A DNA stretch of 64,000 bases, from contig NC_080422.1 of the NCBI RefSeq assembly GCF_029873635.1, positions 6,056,001-6,120,000 on the forward strand. Direction: 5' to 3'. The position numbers were made by a program, and so were the translations under genes. The DNA comes from Malania oleifera. Lineage: Eukaryota > Streptophyta > Magnoliopsida > Santalales > Ximeniaceae. Under the pieces are notes generated by a model. The model was given only the letters and a program-made list of their open reading frames with translations, was not told the origin of the DNA and did no database searches. Position 1 is the first letter of the stretch; the number at the start of each line of letters is the position of its first letter. Shown one piece after another: positions 1-11,199 of this stretch.

Positions 1-430
1 GGCTCTGTCAGCTTATCCATGGAGTAACTGAGTTTAATCGAAACGAAGTGCGTAGTCTTCGTCAGTTGATCCTCAATAACCTAGATAGCATTTTGCCCAC
101 ACACCGCCACAAAGTCCATCGAGATATGCTCCCACTTCCACTTGGGGCTGTCAAGTGGCTATAGTGGTCTTGCTAGCCTCTGGTGCTTGGCCTTTACCTG
201 CTGACACGTCAGACACTGCTCTACAAAATGAGCGATCTCTCTTTTCATGTTAGACCATCAAAAAGAACCTCGTAGATCCTTGTACATCTTTTTGCTCCTT
301 AGATGTACCGTATATAAGGAGTAATGTGCCTCTTCCAAGATGGTTCGTTTAATCTCGTCATCATTTAGTACGCAGATTTGGGTGTGAAATCTCAACACCC
401 TGTCATCAGAGACATTAAAATATGCATTCA
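1..430 (-). pseudogene. Integrase zinc-binding domain and start of catalytic core (gypsy family A)
   Basis: On the minus strand the HHCC zinc-binding module can be read: a His pair in EEAHYS...TVH followed by FVEQCLTCQQVKA, then the start of the DDE core at WKWEHISMDFV, where the Asp is the first catalytic acidic residue. At least three stops interrupt the stretch (after GSF, after RPL and after NAI), so it is dead. In an active element this enzyme would join retrotransposon cDNA to chromosomal DNA. The rest of the core and the C-terminal domain lie left of the window. Confidence 0.85.
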
Positions 431-500
431 TCCCATCCTGTATTCCACTTACAATCTCTGCAAGCTCTACATTTTTCTTTTGAGCTGATCTGATCCTCTC

Positions 501-1013
501 CTATAAGGTTGGTTGCACTACCAGGCCAGCAATGAATGCCTGGTGATTTCCTTCTACTAACTCTACCCCCAACCTTTCCAGGTCCATCCTGATCTCATGC
601 TGAATCCTGATTGTCGAGACTAATGCAAGCGCTGACTTTTGACTCAAAGCATCAACTACCATATTAGTTTTCCTTGGGTGATAACTAATAGTACAATCAT
701 AGTCTTTAATCAATTAAAGTCACATGTGTTGCCTCATATTCAACTCCTTCTGGGTGAAGAAGTATTTGAGACTCTTATGATTAGTAAAGATCTCGCACTT
801 TTCACCATATAAATAGTGCAGCTAGATCTTTAGTGCAAAAACCACTACTGCTAGCTCTAAGTCGTGCGTAGGGTAGTTCTTCTTGTACTCCTTGAGTTGG
901 GCAGAAGCATAAGCGATAACCTTTCCCTGTTGCATCAAAACACACCCGAGCCCTTTCTTGGATGCGTCACTGTAGATCACGAAACCACCTTCCCCTGATG
1001 GAATGGTCAACAC
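501..1013 (-). pseudogene. RNase H domain (gypsy family A)
   Basis: The minus strand reads [17 protein letters not shown] at the domain start (the Asp of SDAS is the usual first catalytic Asp), then [20 protein letters not shown], the conserved stretch holding the second acidic position. Further on, YHPRKTNMVVDALSQK is the typical end of RNase H (usually ADALSR). The open stretches 822-1013 and 501-713 are separated by stops or shifts. The domain would degrade the RNA strand during reverse transcription. It lies between RT and integrase as expected for gypsy elements. Confidence 0.88.
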
Positions 1014-1029
1014 TAAGGCTATGACTAGA

Positions 1030-2193
1030 CGTTACTTCAACTCTTGAAAGCTCTGTTCACACTCACTAGTCTAGTCAAACCTACTATTCTTTTTCGTAAG
1101 TTGTGTCAAAGGACTTGATAGCCTAGAAAAACCCTTGATGAATCGGCGATAGTACCTTGCCAGACCCAAGAAACTTCTGATCTCATGTATGTTCTGGTCT
1201 CGCTTAGTTTACTACTGCCTCTGCTTTGCCCCGGTCTACTGTTGTTCCTTCTTTAGACACTACATGTCCTAGAAATGCAATTTGTTCTAGTCAAAACTTA
1301 CATTTTTTAAATTTAGCAAACAATCTCTTCTCTGTGAGTACCTGAAGTGTTAGCCTCAAATAAGCTTTGTGCTCTGTAGGATTCCTCGAATAAATCAGGA
1401 TGTCATCAATGAATACCACCACGAATTAATTTAAGTACGTGTGGAACACCCTATTCATCAAATCCATGAATGCTGTAGATGCGTTCGTCAAACCAAACGA
1501 CATAACCAAAAATTCATAATGACCATACCGGGTTCGTAAGGCCGTCTTTGATGCATCCTCTGACTTCACCTTCAAATGGTGATACCCGGATCGTAGATCG
1601 ATCTTAGAGAAAACCTAAGTGCCCTTTAGTTGGTCAAACAGGTCGTCAATACGTGATAACGTGTATTTATTCTTCACTGTCACCTTGTTAATTTCTCTAT
1701 GGTCGATACACATCCTCATCGACTTTTTCTTCTTTTTCACGAATAACATCGGCGCTCCCCAAGGTGATATGCGCAGTCTGATGAAACCACTAACTAGAAG
1801 TTCCTGTAGTTGCTCCTTTAGCTCCTTTAGATTTGAAGCCATTCGATATGGAGTCTTAGAAATTGGCGCCGTCCCTGGAGTCAATTCTATGGCAAATTCC
1901 ACCTCATGATCAGGTGGTAATCCCGATAAGTCCTCCGGAAACACATCCGAGAACTCCCTTATCACTGGGATATCCTCCAGCTTCAGTCCTTCATTTGGTG
2001 TTTCTTTCACATATGCTAAGTACCCCTGGCAACCCTTCAGAAGTAATCTTCTTGCCTGAATCACCGAAAGGATCCGTGGTGCAGAGCGCACACATGACCC
2101 TTCGAATTTAAACTCCTGCTCCCCTAGAGGTTTGAATACTACCTTCTTCCTGTAACAATCTATGCTTGCGTGGCTAGATACTAACCAATCCAT
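1030..2193 (-). pseudogene. Reverse transcriptase with upstream linker (gypsy family A)
   Basis: From about 2193 to 1760 the linker is open and shows [20 protein letters not shown], the standard lead-in to gypsy RT. It continues with [13 protein letters not shown] and [16 protein letters not shown] (fingers/palm). The catalytic box, normally Y/FxDD, is intact as FIDD at 1402-1413. Downstream GLARYYRRFIKGFS marks the connection region. Stops occur after TYLN, in KKCKF and near 1215, and one frame change lies before GLARYY. The polymerase motif is therefore preserved but the protein is not. Confidence 0.9.
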
Positions 2194-2277
2194 CCCCAGA
2201 ATAATGTCAAATCCATGTATATCGAAAATGATTAGGTTAGCAGACAGCTTTCTCCCCTAAATCTCCACTAGGTAGTC

Positions 2278-2592
2278 TCAAACCACCTTACTACATACAA
2301 TAATCGACCTTGTCGGCGTGGCCACACCTAGCTCGACTTCGAACGACTGAGTCTCTACTCTGCACACTCTAATGAACCCCTGAGATACAAACGAGTGGGT
2401 CACACCTGAATCAAAAAGCACAACAATTTTATGGGAAAACATATAAATAATACCTGTAACTACATCCCCTGTGTGCTTGGTGTCACCCGGCGTCATAGAA
2501 TACACCCGTGTCTGGGCGGTGTTCCCTTGGTGACGACATTGGGGTGTCTGACTCCCTCTCCCATACGGTTGCTGCTGAGGTGTGTAATTCAC
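2278..2592 (-). pseudogene. Aspartic protease domain (gypsy family A)
   Basis: The catalytic motif is seen as LFDSGVTHSFVS at about 2393-2432 on the minus strand, the retropepsin-like DSGATHSF box with Val in place of Ala. The 104-residue open stretch is preceded by HQGNTAQTRVYSMTPGD, the usual Gln/Thr-rich linker after gag. The protease would cut the gag-pol precursor. It sits directly upstream of the RT linker as in other plant gypsy elements. Confidence 0.85.
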
Positions 2593-2599
2593 TGTCGCG

Positions 2600-3520
2600 T
2601 GACAGTCCTACACTTGATGCCCTGCTATACCGCACTGGTAGCAAACCGTTGTTCCAGTCCTACACTCACCCCAATGCTTCTTATGGTATTTGGGACAAGT
2701 GGCACTTTGAGAACTCCCCTGAGGGGCTAGTGATCCCATCTCCTGTCGCTGGCCCGTAAAATTATCGGGTCATTTCCATGTACTCTGGCTGGAGTTAGAC
2801 TGAAACCCTTGAAACAAGGACCTCTTCTTCTGGTTCGGTACTCTCTCCCCTTTCTACATGCTGGTCTTGACCGCCATGGCTCTGTCCACCAGCTTGGTGA
2901 AACTCTACATCAGTAACGCTACCACCTGTGATCGAACACCCTACCTCAGGCCCCTCTCAAACATCTGAGCCTTCTTCAGTTCATTCAGGACCATATGTGG
3001 AGCAAAACGAGATAGCTCCACAAACATGACCACATACTTCTGCACTGACATGAACCCCTGCATTAGATGTAGGAATTCCTCTGCCTTCGCCTCTGTGGTG
3101 GGAATGGAGAAATATCTATTGAAGAAGACTTCTCTGAAACTACTCCAGGTAACAGATACATACCTTGCGCGCTGTTCCTTCACCATCTTAGTCGATCTTC
3201 ACTATCTATTTGCCTCTCCCACCAATTTAAAGGTGGCAAATCTCACCTTCTGCTCCTTTGTGCATTCCAGCACACCCAACAGTTCTTCCATCTCCTGTAT
3301 CCAGTCTTCCGCCACAATCGGGTTCGGTCCTCCCGAGAATGTCGGCGGATTCGTCTGAGAAATTTGTTGGAATGTGCAGCCTCTATCAGCCACTAGCTGA
3401 CCCTACTCTTGAGAATCCCTCTGAGTTTCTTTCTTAGCTTGCCGTGCTATACTATGTAGCACAGCAGAGGCCTCTATGTCATCTTCACTAGAGGTATTTA
3501 CATGATTATCCTCTCTAGCC
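2600..3520 (-). pseudogene. Gag and zinc-knuckle region (gypsy family A)
   Basis: Gag begins at the ATG complementary to 3518-3520 (MAREDNH). The retrotransposon gag core is open at 3202-3393 (TFSGGPNPIVAEDWIQEMEE) and 2941-3186 (FREVFFNRYFSIPTTEAKAEE), separated by a stop near 3199. Downstream lies a knuckle-like CPKYH..H...C and then a CX2CX4HX4C knuckle starting CYQCGIAGH. A stop falls inside the second knuckle just before its last Cys (2600-2680). Gag would form the particle shell and bind RNA. Confidence 0.87.
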
Positions 3521-3978
3521 ATAATCTATTTTCCTCTGGGACCCATCCTGAAGATAGGATAGAAAATGACTTAAAAAATCTACATTTACCAAGGTTGTTG
3601 CAAGTATGGAATGACGAAATAACTCAACATATGATTTTGCAGTTAAAGGAATCATTTATACATTTTTGCTACAAAACTGCCAAGGTATCGATCCCTAATC
3701 ATGACGCTGACACTACATGCATACTTTTCCACCCTATCGTTCCCAACCTAAATTTCCGAGCTCTAGTTCCTCAACCTAGAAACGAAACCATCGATGGATT
3801 TACCATGATTTTCCTGAAATCGTTTCTTTAGGAAAAACGTAGAAAACCATTGAAAGAAATCCGCCTTCAAGCCTTCAGACTAAAACCCACCTAACTTACT
3901 AACTTTTATCCTTCGCTTAGCTAAACCTATACTTTGGTAATCCTTAACTGTCAATGTCTGCAGAATTTAGCAAACCTA

Positions 3979-3991
3979 GGCTCTAATACCA
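3979..3991 (-). other. Primer-binding site, tRNA-iMet type
   Basis: The reverse complement reads TGGTATTAGAGCC, one transition away from the common plant tRNA-iMet primer site TGGTATCAGAGCC. It starts two bases from the end of the LTR (LTR terminus ...GGGCATTACA), exactly where a PBS should lie. This fixes both the orientation and the 3994 LTR boundary. Confidence 0.9.
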
Positions 3992-3993
3992 CT

Positions 3994-5910
3994 TGTAATG
4001 CCCTAACCGGCCATGTGGGCCCAGGGTGCTACTTTAGTGATGTCTGTGTACCTGATACCATATTTATCATAATAAATGCAGCAGAAATAATGAAACATTC
4101 TCCAAACATACATTACCAGAGTTCTAAGTTTCTTTCATATGTAAAGGTTTCCATATATCCCTACTACAATCCATAATACAAAACAAAACCTGTCTCAGTC
4201 TTATACAACCTTATTACATAATCAGGGCCTCAAACCCAACGTATATACAACAGAGTTCCTACTGACACTCACAAAAATCTAACTATCAACCTGCCTCAGA
4301 GCTTGCTAACCTTGACCTCGATATAGACCTGAAAAGATGATTTGTATATTGGGGTGAGACACTTCTCAATAAGGATGATCAAGTTAATATCAGTGTGTGG
4401 GCAGCATACATTTAGTGCTTACATAAAATATCCATTCTTCATTTAACCAAAAATAATTACTTTACATTGTACGTACTTATACAGTTGGAAATACTTGTTT
4501 CATATTCCTGATATAAACACTTTATTAATTACATAACATTATTTACATAAATTTACAGATATGCATAAAAGACAATTGCTGGGACTAAACACCATGTATA
4601 AACCCCTGTGGTTAGGGTTATGCAGCCCGAAGGCTGGATAAAGTTTAGGGTGATAAACTCAGACCAAGTCAAACATACATCCGCATTTAACTCCGACTAT
4701 GCAGGCATCCGCAACTTGCTTGCGTAGTTCTGATTGCCCTACCACATCTTGAAAGTTCAGACTTTTAGGGAAGGTACACCCTCTACTAAGGCTAATCGGC
4801 TGAAACCACCCATACCACTCTCGCAGTATAGTGTGGGCACACACGGCCACATAAATAACCTTTAGCAATGGTACTGTGCCCATAACATTAGGGTCCTTAG
4901 GGTTCTTAAAGCATATCATGCAATTTAAGAAATATAAAACCATATTTCAACTCATTTAATATAGAACCTGTCATAGCATAAAACTCAGCCCTTGCGGCCA
5001 TCATATATATAACTTGGCCCTTACGGCCATCATATAAAGCTCGGCGCTCGCGGCCATCATACATATAGCTCAGCCCTCGCGACCATCATACATATAAAAC
5101 TCCCTACATTTTCAAAAATAGTTCCAGTATTTCACAAACATTCATCATTTCGGTTATAAAATAGTACATGCATATCATTCACCTACCACACAATTTCCCG
5201 TATTTTAAAACATTGCTCGTAGGCAACCAAGAAAAACATAGCATCGTCAGTTTAGAAGATAAACCAAACTTCCTACCGTTCTTTTTTACTTAAAATACCA
5301 TAACATATATCCTAAGTTTGAAAACGGGTCTTTTGAACAGTCGATTTTTGAAATTTCAACTGAAAACATAAATATACTTACTCCAAAAACATTTCGTACA
5401 GTTTAAATTCATTAAAAAGCTAACTTAACTTAATCCCCTTACTCGATTCTAAAAAAGAAACTGAACTGAACGGAAAAATTTAAACCCTAGATTTTCGAAC
5501 CGGTAGAAACATGAGATCCTATGAACCGGAAAGAGAGAGAGTGATTCGGGAGTAAGAGAGAGCTCGTAGGAGCCTTTAAGTGAAAAATAATCGAAACCCT
5601 AGCAGAGTTCAAAAAGAGGAAAATTTGAGATTCCTTAAAAAAAAATGAGCTCACTTCTACTTATAGGTGAGCAGACCCAGGAGAAAATCGGCGTCGGTTT
5701 CCCCTGTTCCTACAAAATCGTCGTCGATTTTGTGGTTGACTCGCTTAGTTGACCCAATTGACCCAAAATCGGCGACGATTTTTCTCTACTCTAAAAAACG
5801 TCTACGATTTTGGTCCTGCTAGCTGAATTTCTTCCTTTTTCTTTTGTTTTCCTTTATTTCTCTCTTTTATATTTATTTTCTTTTATTTTTTGGATTTGGG
5901 TTTCTACTCA
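3994..5910 (-). repeat. 5' LTR of gypsy family A
   Basis: The LTR is bounded by TGTAATGCCC at 3994 and ...TTTCTACTCA at 5910 (plus strand), so it starts TG and ends CA in either reading. It matches the outer LTR at 45306-53610, which starts TGTAACGCCC and ends TTTTCTACA. In sense order (right to left) it holds GTCGACGATTTT-type words (5700-5815), a GA/CT leader (5530-5580), a donor-like GAGTAAGGGGAT (about 5440), a four-copy minisatellite (4980-5100), the stem-loop TGAGAAGTGTCTCA (4355-4368) and an acceptor-like TTTTCAGGTC (about 4330). Confidence 0.88.
4980..5100 (-). repeat. Minisatellite inside family A LTR
   Basis: Four diverged units of about 30 bp, each with the core CGGCCATCATA (CGACCATCATA in the last unit), follow one another. 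The spacing is nearly regular and the units differ mainly at CpG sites. A corresponding array with different sequence lies in the family C LTR (49262-49400), and a weaker one in the second family A LTR (52680-52760). Confidence 0.75.
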
Positions 5911-6560
5911 AATTATGGCCAAAGAATGAGCTGCGAAGACAAGGGATTCATGACCTTCCCTCGACTCTCGTAGCCGCTGAACGATTGGAGGATTTCTTAA
6001 GTCGGACCCTTGCAACAGGTGGACAGTTAAATGACTACTCAAATGGTTCTTAGAAAAGGAAATACTCAGCATCTGACAATCATGAACAAAGATCTACTCG
6101 GGTGTATAGATCTACAGGTAGGGAGAGCAACAAGGGATCTAATAGCTTCTTAAGCGATAAGGGACTCAAAACGACAAGAGAGTGGAATGACAGAGATGCA
6201 AGGAGTGGGGTGCATCAACTGCCACTTGCTTGTTTTTTGTGTATAAGGCCCCATCCAATAGTAGAATGCCTTGAGTGAAAGGCCTTGAATGCCTTGAAAA
6301 CAATCCAAGAGGGAACATAAATCTTGAACACCGATTTGGGAGAAAAGAAGTGTATGGTGGGTGCCCTAAGGCTTTTGGGAAGTCCTCAATAGCCCAATTA
6401 GTGAGTGGAATGGGGGAAAAATACTTGCAACTTTTTGTGAACTTATGTTTCCTATTAGAAGGTTTAGTTTTGCAGAAATTTTTGTGAAATATGTTGCTAC
6501 TAATCATGTCTTGTTGAGGTGGTGATTGATGAATAGCCTACATGACCATGACAGTTTGAA
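5911..6560 (+). pseudogene. Gag relic of a second gypsy element (zinc knuckle region)
   Basis: Plus-strand reading gives PKNELRRQGIHDLPSTLVAA, matching the end of the gag domain in plant gypsy polyproteins, then a charged Ser/Arg-rich linker and one short knuckle CFLCIRPHPIVEC (CX2CX3HX4C). Stops and shifts follow. The gag start is missing because the family A LTR ends right at 5910, suggesting that family A inserted into this older element. No protease or RT is present further on. Confidence 0.7.
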
Positions 6561-6689
6561 GCTGGAGATCTAGTTCTTGGAGAGGCCCAAGTCCATGAAG
6601 AAGATCGGTATAGATAGAAAGGTAGGAGATCAATCCTTCTGTAAATGAAGACAGTGGCCAGAAATGTAGTGAAGATCCTTGTAGATAGA

Positions 6690-7098
6690 GTCAGTAATGA
6701 TGAAGGTCATCAACAACAACACTTGGTTAAGAGAAGAATGGGGTGACATGACAGAAGACTTTTAGCAGCCCACACAGAAGATCCAAGAACTCATGAACTT
6801 CAAGAAAACAACAACGGAACCTAAAGATTAAAGACTCTTTACAACAATTCGACACAGTCGTCGATAGAATGAGTGGGGGAGGATGTTAGGGGGTGACAAT
6901 GTAATGGGGATTTAATGGGGGAGAGAGATGACTTTACATGTATTCTCTAGGGATTTTTAAATGAATATCAAATTACTTGTGTTATGGCTTGTATGGTGTT
7001 CTCTTACTTGAATAAAATAAGTAGTCTTTATTTCATCATTAAGCATGAATGTCTCTTGCCTTTCCTTTCTGATCCATCAGTGTCTATATTGATATTTC
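6690..7098 (+). mobile_element. 3' end of the deleted gypsy element: pol tail, polypurine tract and LTR
   Basis: A plus-strand stretch reads WGDMTEDF then, after a stop, QPTQKIQELMNFKKTTTEP, resembling the chromodomain tail of gypsy integrases. It is followed by the purine tract GAGTGGGGGAGGA (6871-6883) and the LTR start TGTTAGGGGG at 6884. The LTR end near 7098 is uncertain because no partner LTR is present. Gag is thus joined almost directly to the pol tail, with about 3 kb of pol missing. Confidence 0.6.
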
Positions 7099-7154
7099 AT
7101 GATTATGAGTGGTTGCCGAGACTTATGTGATGCTTACGTTTGCATGTTTGAACA

Positions 7155-7325
7155 GGTGATTATTGACAGACTCTGTTGGGGAGAGCCTCGACGAGTGCCA
7201 CGTGGCCCCTTAGTTGAGTCTAATTTGGGGGTCCATGACACTATGCATACCAATAAGGTGGTAGCTTTGCTGAATTTGGATGGGATACCAAACATGCCGG
7301 AATCAATGTACTCGTTTCGAAGGTA
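7155..7325 (+). pseudogene. Possible upstream exon of the GH9 relic
   Basis: A short open stretch contains CWGEPRRVPRG, weakly like the CWxxPEDMxTPR segment that precedes the C-terminal part of plant GH9 endoglucanases. It ends at a donor-like CGAAG|GTAATG at 7320-7327. Similarity breaks down after the first dozen residues, so this is only a candidate. It is proposed because it lies just upstream of a clear GH9 exon in the same orientation. Confidence 0.25.
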
Positions 7326-7619
7326 ATGAGAAGATTCGATCGATTTGACAACAAATAGTCAATCAATTTACAATTTTGATTTTCCTATGTCATCTAAACT
7401 TTCCTCTCGTGTCGATAGATGGTGATGAATCGCACGACTTATTTGAAACCCCCTTTATTGCATATGCCGATAAGTTTGTATGTTTCTTCATGCCCGAATC
7501 GCCTATGAGATTTATCATATACTCTCCTAGTACCCTAATTTGCGTTTAAGAATATGAAATCAAATACTTCAATTTAAAAAAAAAAAAAAAAACTAATATA
7601 GTTCATCACTAATTTTTTA

Positions 7620-7630
7620 GGGGGGGGGGG
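7620..7630. repeat. Poly-G run
   Basis: Eleven consecutive G residues after TTTTTTA, in the intron side of the GH9 exon. G homopolymers of this length are rare in plant DNA. A longer run of 17 G lies at 8082-8098, near the other end of the same exon. Confidence 0.9.
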
Positions 7631-7648
7631 AGCTGCTTTTTAATATAG

Positions 7649-8109
7649 GAGGGGGCAACTTGCAACACACAACGTCCTTGTCCTTCTTGCTACTTGCCTA
7701 CTCTAGGTATCTCAGTCGTTATAATAGAAAAGTTAATTGTGGCAATGTGATGGTGAGTCCATTGAGGCTTAGACAATATGTGAAGGGGCAGGCAGACTAT
7801 GTCCTTGGAAGGAATCTTATAAGAATTTCATACATGGTGGGATATGGCAACAGGTTCCTTGAGAAAGTACACCATCAGGGTTCTTCCTTCCCTTGCCTTG
7901 CCCAACACTCGACCCAAATCAGGTGCCAAGAGGGGTCAATATACTTCGCTAACAAAAGTTCCAACCCTAATTTGTTGGTTGAGGCGATTGTTGGAGAACC
8001 CAATACCGTTGACTCATATGCTGATTCACGATACGTGTTTGTACAATCGGAGCCAATCACGTATATAAATGCACCTTTTGTGGGGGGGGGGGGGGGGGAG
8101 GGGGTTTAG
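7649..8109 (+). pseudogene. GH9 endo-1,4-beta-glucanase C-terminal exon relic
   Basis: Family GH9 enzymes cut beta-1,4-glucans in plant cell walls. The exon starts after an acceptor-like ATATAG at 7643-7648 and reads GGNLQHTTSLSFLLLAY, then QADYVLGRNLIRISYMVGYG and the substrate-site HHQGSS (HHRGSS in active enzymes). The signature ending in SEPITYINAPFVG keeps the catalytic Glu and an Asp eleven residues before it; Ile replaces the usual Ala after EP. The end is damaged: a 17-G run converts the C-terminus to GGGGGEGV and a stop. No upstream exons with the catalytic N-terminal half are found. The frame itself is open for about 150 codons, so the relic is fairly young or was once constrained. 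Confidence 0.85.
8082..8098. repeat. Poly-G run in GH9 relic
   Basis: Seventeen consecutive G residues, then AGGGGG, inside the last codons of the GH9 relic. The run changes the C-terminus. The exact length may be unreliable because long G runs are hard to sequence. Confidence 0.9.
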
Positions 8110-10400
8110 CTTATCTTAAATCACATTTTTCCTCGTAAAATTTGGTTTAGCCATTGATGTGATCTAGTCTTTTTTTGTTGTGTTGTGTTCTATAAGTAGG
8201 GGAAAATTTGTGCAAAAAGTTATAGCCTTCATATTTTTGCTTAAAATTGTAGGGCTGCATATATTTGAGACAAAAGATACCAATACTATTAATGGAAAGA
8301 AAATATATAACCATTTGAACCTTATTTCGATGGATTTATTGTTGTAGTCATTTTGAGATCAACTGAGTGTGTGATTCGATGTTGATAACATGGATAGTCT
8401 TGAAGGGTGCATTTATTTTAGTAACCTAGTTTGTTGGATTATGCTAGGTTAAATACTCCATGACTTACATTTAGAACAACAAAGAAGTGGGACAGGATTG
8501 GCTAGGAGGGTTTTAGTCCATTTGCATGGAAGAGGCTAACAAATCCTATTGAAATGCATGCCACCCTCTAATGGTCAAATATTGACTAATTAAGTAGTGA
8601 AAGGACTAGATTGTCCTTTGGTCCTTTTTCTTTCAGTTATATTGTTATTTCGTTAAGGTATTTTGAACTTTAGATATGTGTGTCAATAATCTGAACATGG
8701 GGCAAAGTAATGATTCTAGTTAGTCGAGTTTAGTGCTATCCAGTTCAATCCAATATCTTAAACTTTCACCACTAAAATAAGTGCACTTGTAAAATTGTAA
8801 TTTTCCTAAAAAGATTTGAAAATATTATGAACTCTTTTTTCTTTGGAGTAGGAGTCTTGAAAGGTTCTCATCTCTTTCCTTATGTACGTAGATACACCAC
8901 GTTTCGTCTTGAAAATCTAAAGACATTTTTATTTTATTTTTTTAAAAAAGAAAAATTTTACTATATAACCTAGTCATTTTTTTTTTTTTATCAATTTAGA
9001 ATTTTTTTGAGTATCATTAATAATTGATGCGTGATTCCATCAATTCCTCAATCTTGTTTTGCAATCCTCACTCCCCATTGGTCTAAGTAAATATATAAAC
9101 AAGTCAAACCTTGCCTAGATGGATTAGTGCAGTTTTATGTATTTATCAAGGGTTATACAAATATAAGGTGGCTTCATAATCATTGAGGCCATGTGTAGGG
9201 ATTATGGTGTGATGATGAGTTGAGTAATATTGTAAATTCTTATTTGATACTTTTTATTTTGTGAGGTTTTAATATCTATCCTCTCAACTTACTCATAAGG
9301 TTAACCTTTTGAATATGCCTGAATCAATTTCTTCAACGAATTGTGTGTCAAATAGTGTGCCTTAGTAAAGAGGAATTTATGTCTCACAACTAAACAATAT
9401 GTTTTAACTTAGAGGAAATCAATTTGGATTGATATCACTAGTTCTATTATGATATACTTATTACAATAATGTGCAACGAGAGAGTTTGACGCCTCATGAC
9501 AATCAAATAAAATAGAAAATGCGTATGCTATATGAGTATCGAGTTCAAAGGAGTTATCGCTAACATGTTATTTGTCCTATGTGTAATTAAGTTAAGCTTA
9601 TGTTTATGGAAAATGTAACTCTCACTTTGTGCAATCAAAGATAAGCTCAAAAGTATGAGCATGCTATGAGAATTATATATCTTTCCTCCCTTCATTGTCA
9701 TCTACAATTTCGTTCATGTGTATGACATTTATTTCATCCTAGAAAATTTCAAAAGAATGCAATTATCTAGGTTATTCAAATTGTCTTTTTTAAAATAAAA
9801 ATAAAAATTAAATCTCCTTATAACTATTTGGTATTCTGTTCAAACACACAGTTTGCCTCACCTTGAGAGATCTCGAAACAACAAAAGTATTTTGCTTTCA
9901 AACTTCATCATAGGATTGATTTTATATATACCTTATTCGAGCCTTATATAGCAAAACTAGTATTAGTATAATTTTACAATAATTTTGAAGGATTTTTCAA
10001 TATTTGCCAAATATTGATTGATGAGTGAATTTTCCTTCTTCCTTTTGAAATTTGGTAAAAAAATTTATGCCTCCAAAGGTCTTTCGCCTCTTAATTTTTC
10101 TAACACTCCCCTCTCTCGGACTAAAAAATAAATTGCATTTAATTACATTTTTCTTGCATTTCAAATCCTTACATTAAAATACATAAGAATTAACAATAAA
10201 AAAAATAAAAAAGAAAAGAAAATTAGCTCCAACAGCATCAATCTTTGGGCCTCAACTCCTGCAGCTGCACACACTAAAGCCTCCTTCAGCAGCCCAACCC
10301 CTCATTAGTTTCCCTGTAGCTCCACCCCCCAAAATCAAAATCTGCAGCTGCCTCATACCCTATAGCCCCATGTTGCCTGCAACCTAAAAATGAAAGTCGT
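8110..10400. other. AT-rich intergenic DNA without recognised genes
   Basis: No open frame with recognisable protein sequence, RNA gene or clear transposon end was found on either strand. The stretch is AT-rich with scattered A and T runs. A more GC-rich patch at 10235-10375 repeats GCAGCTGC words and resembles the leader-like sequence of the element at 62946 onward, but too weakly to call. Confidence 0.5.
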
Positions 10401-10735
10401 CAATTGAAAAGGGAAATCAAGGAAGGAAATTTCTAATTAATCATATATTAATATTTGTTCTCAAAATTCAACAATTGATCTTCAATATCATTCATTCATA
10501 TAAGAGATTGAATTTAGATTGAAGCATTACATTGTCATATTATTAATTGTTGGATGTTCTTGTAAGGTTGTTGATTAATATATTTGTGATTGTGTGATTG
10601 TTGGAAATAAAATTTGTTGTGGTTAATTCTTAACTAAGGTATTTACAAACTTAAGGTTATAAAGAAATTTTAAAAATTCAATTCACCCCCCTTCCTCTTG
10701 GAAGTATACCTAATGGCAAACGTGCCCTTGATATT
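10401..10735 (+). repeat. Decayed copia-type LTR end
   Basis: The stretch ends with AATTCACCCCCCTTCCTCTTGG then a GTATACC-type end, the typical 3' end of many plant copia LTRs, as also seen at 55890-55916. It is preceded by T/G-rich AT sequence. No PBS or coding region follows because a hAT-like element starts at 10741. Only the last few hundred bases look LTR-like. Confidence 0.4.
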
Positions 10736-10740
10736 CATCC

Positions 10741-11191
10741 TAGGATTGTGCAATCAGTAGGTACGATAAATTTGGTTAAATTAATTAAATTTGCCAAAAA
10801 ATTTGATTAATTATATCCATTAACCAAATCGAACAAAACTAAAGGATATACTGGAACCCTTACCCGATCAAAATTTTATTTCAGTTAGTTTGGTTAACCA
10901 AAATTATGATGTCTTCCCAATTTACACATATATAATATATTATATTTATATATAATATAAATATTTATAATATATATTTACTTATTTACATATATAGTTT
11001 ATATATTAATATTTATACATTTGATTAACTGAAAAAATAAAATCTCTCAAACCAAACTAATCGCCAAATATCAAAATTTTTAAAGAATTAAACCGAATCA
11101 TTCGAAATTAAAATTTTAACCGATCTGATTTGACCAAAGTTCTTCAATTCGACCAATAAATTTGGATTTCACCAAATACTACTCAACCCTA
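10741..11191. mobile_element. hAT-like non-autonomous DNA element, 451 bp
   Basis: The termini are TAGGATTGTGCA (left) and, read inward from the right, TAGGGTTGAGTA: imperfect inverted repeats of the hAT type. It is flanked by ATTCATCC (10733-10740) and ATTCATCG (11192-11199), an 8-bp target-site duplication with one mismatch, as expected for hAT. The interior is AT-rich with GGTTAA/TTAACC words and encodes nothing. The 777-bp element at 35837-36613 has related ends. Confidence 0.75.
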
Positions 11192-11199
11192 ATTCATCG

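Larger units (their letters stand above)
1..5910 (-). mobile_element. Ty3/gypsy LTR retrotransposon, family A (left end outside window)
   Basis: A degenerate Ty3/gypsy element transcribed right to left. In transcription order it shows the 5' LTR (3994-5910), a tRNA-iMet primer site (3979-3991), gag from the ATG at 3520, zinc knuckles, protease, reverse transcriptase, RNase H and the start of integrase, which leaves the window at base 1. The order PR-RT-RH-IN is diagnostic for gypsy rather than copia. Several in-frame stops and frameshifts mean it cannot encode a polyprotein. The 3' LTR is outside the window, so neither the LTR pair nor the target-site duplication can be checked. A second LTR of this family lies at 45306-53610. 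Confidence 0.93.

Noticed and set aside
1619..2759. Plus-strand frames opposite the gypsy protease and RT
   Set aside because: The minus strand carries clear PR and RT motifs; the plus-strand frames are shadows.
7099..7325. 75-codon frame as an independent gene
   Set aside because: Only a dozen residues resemble anything (GH9); kept as a weak upstream-exon candidate.
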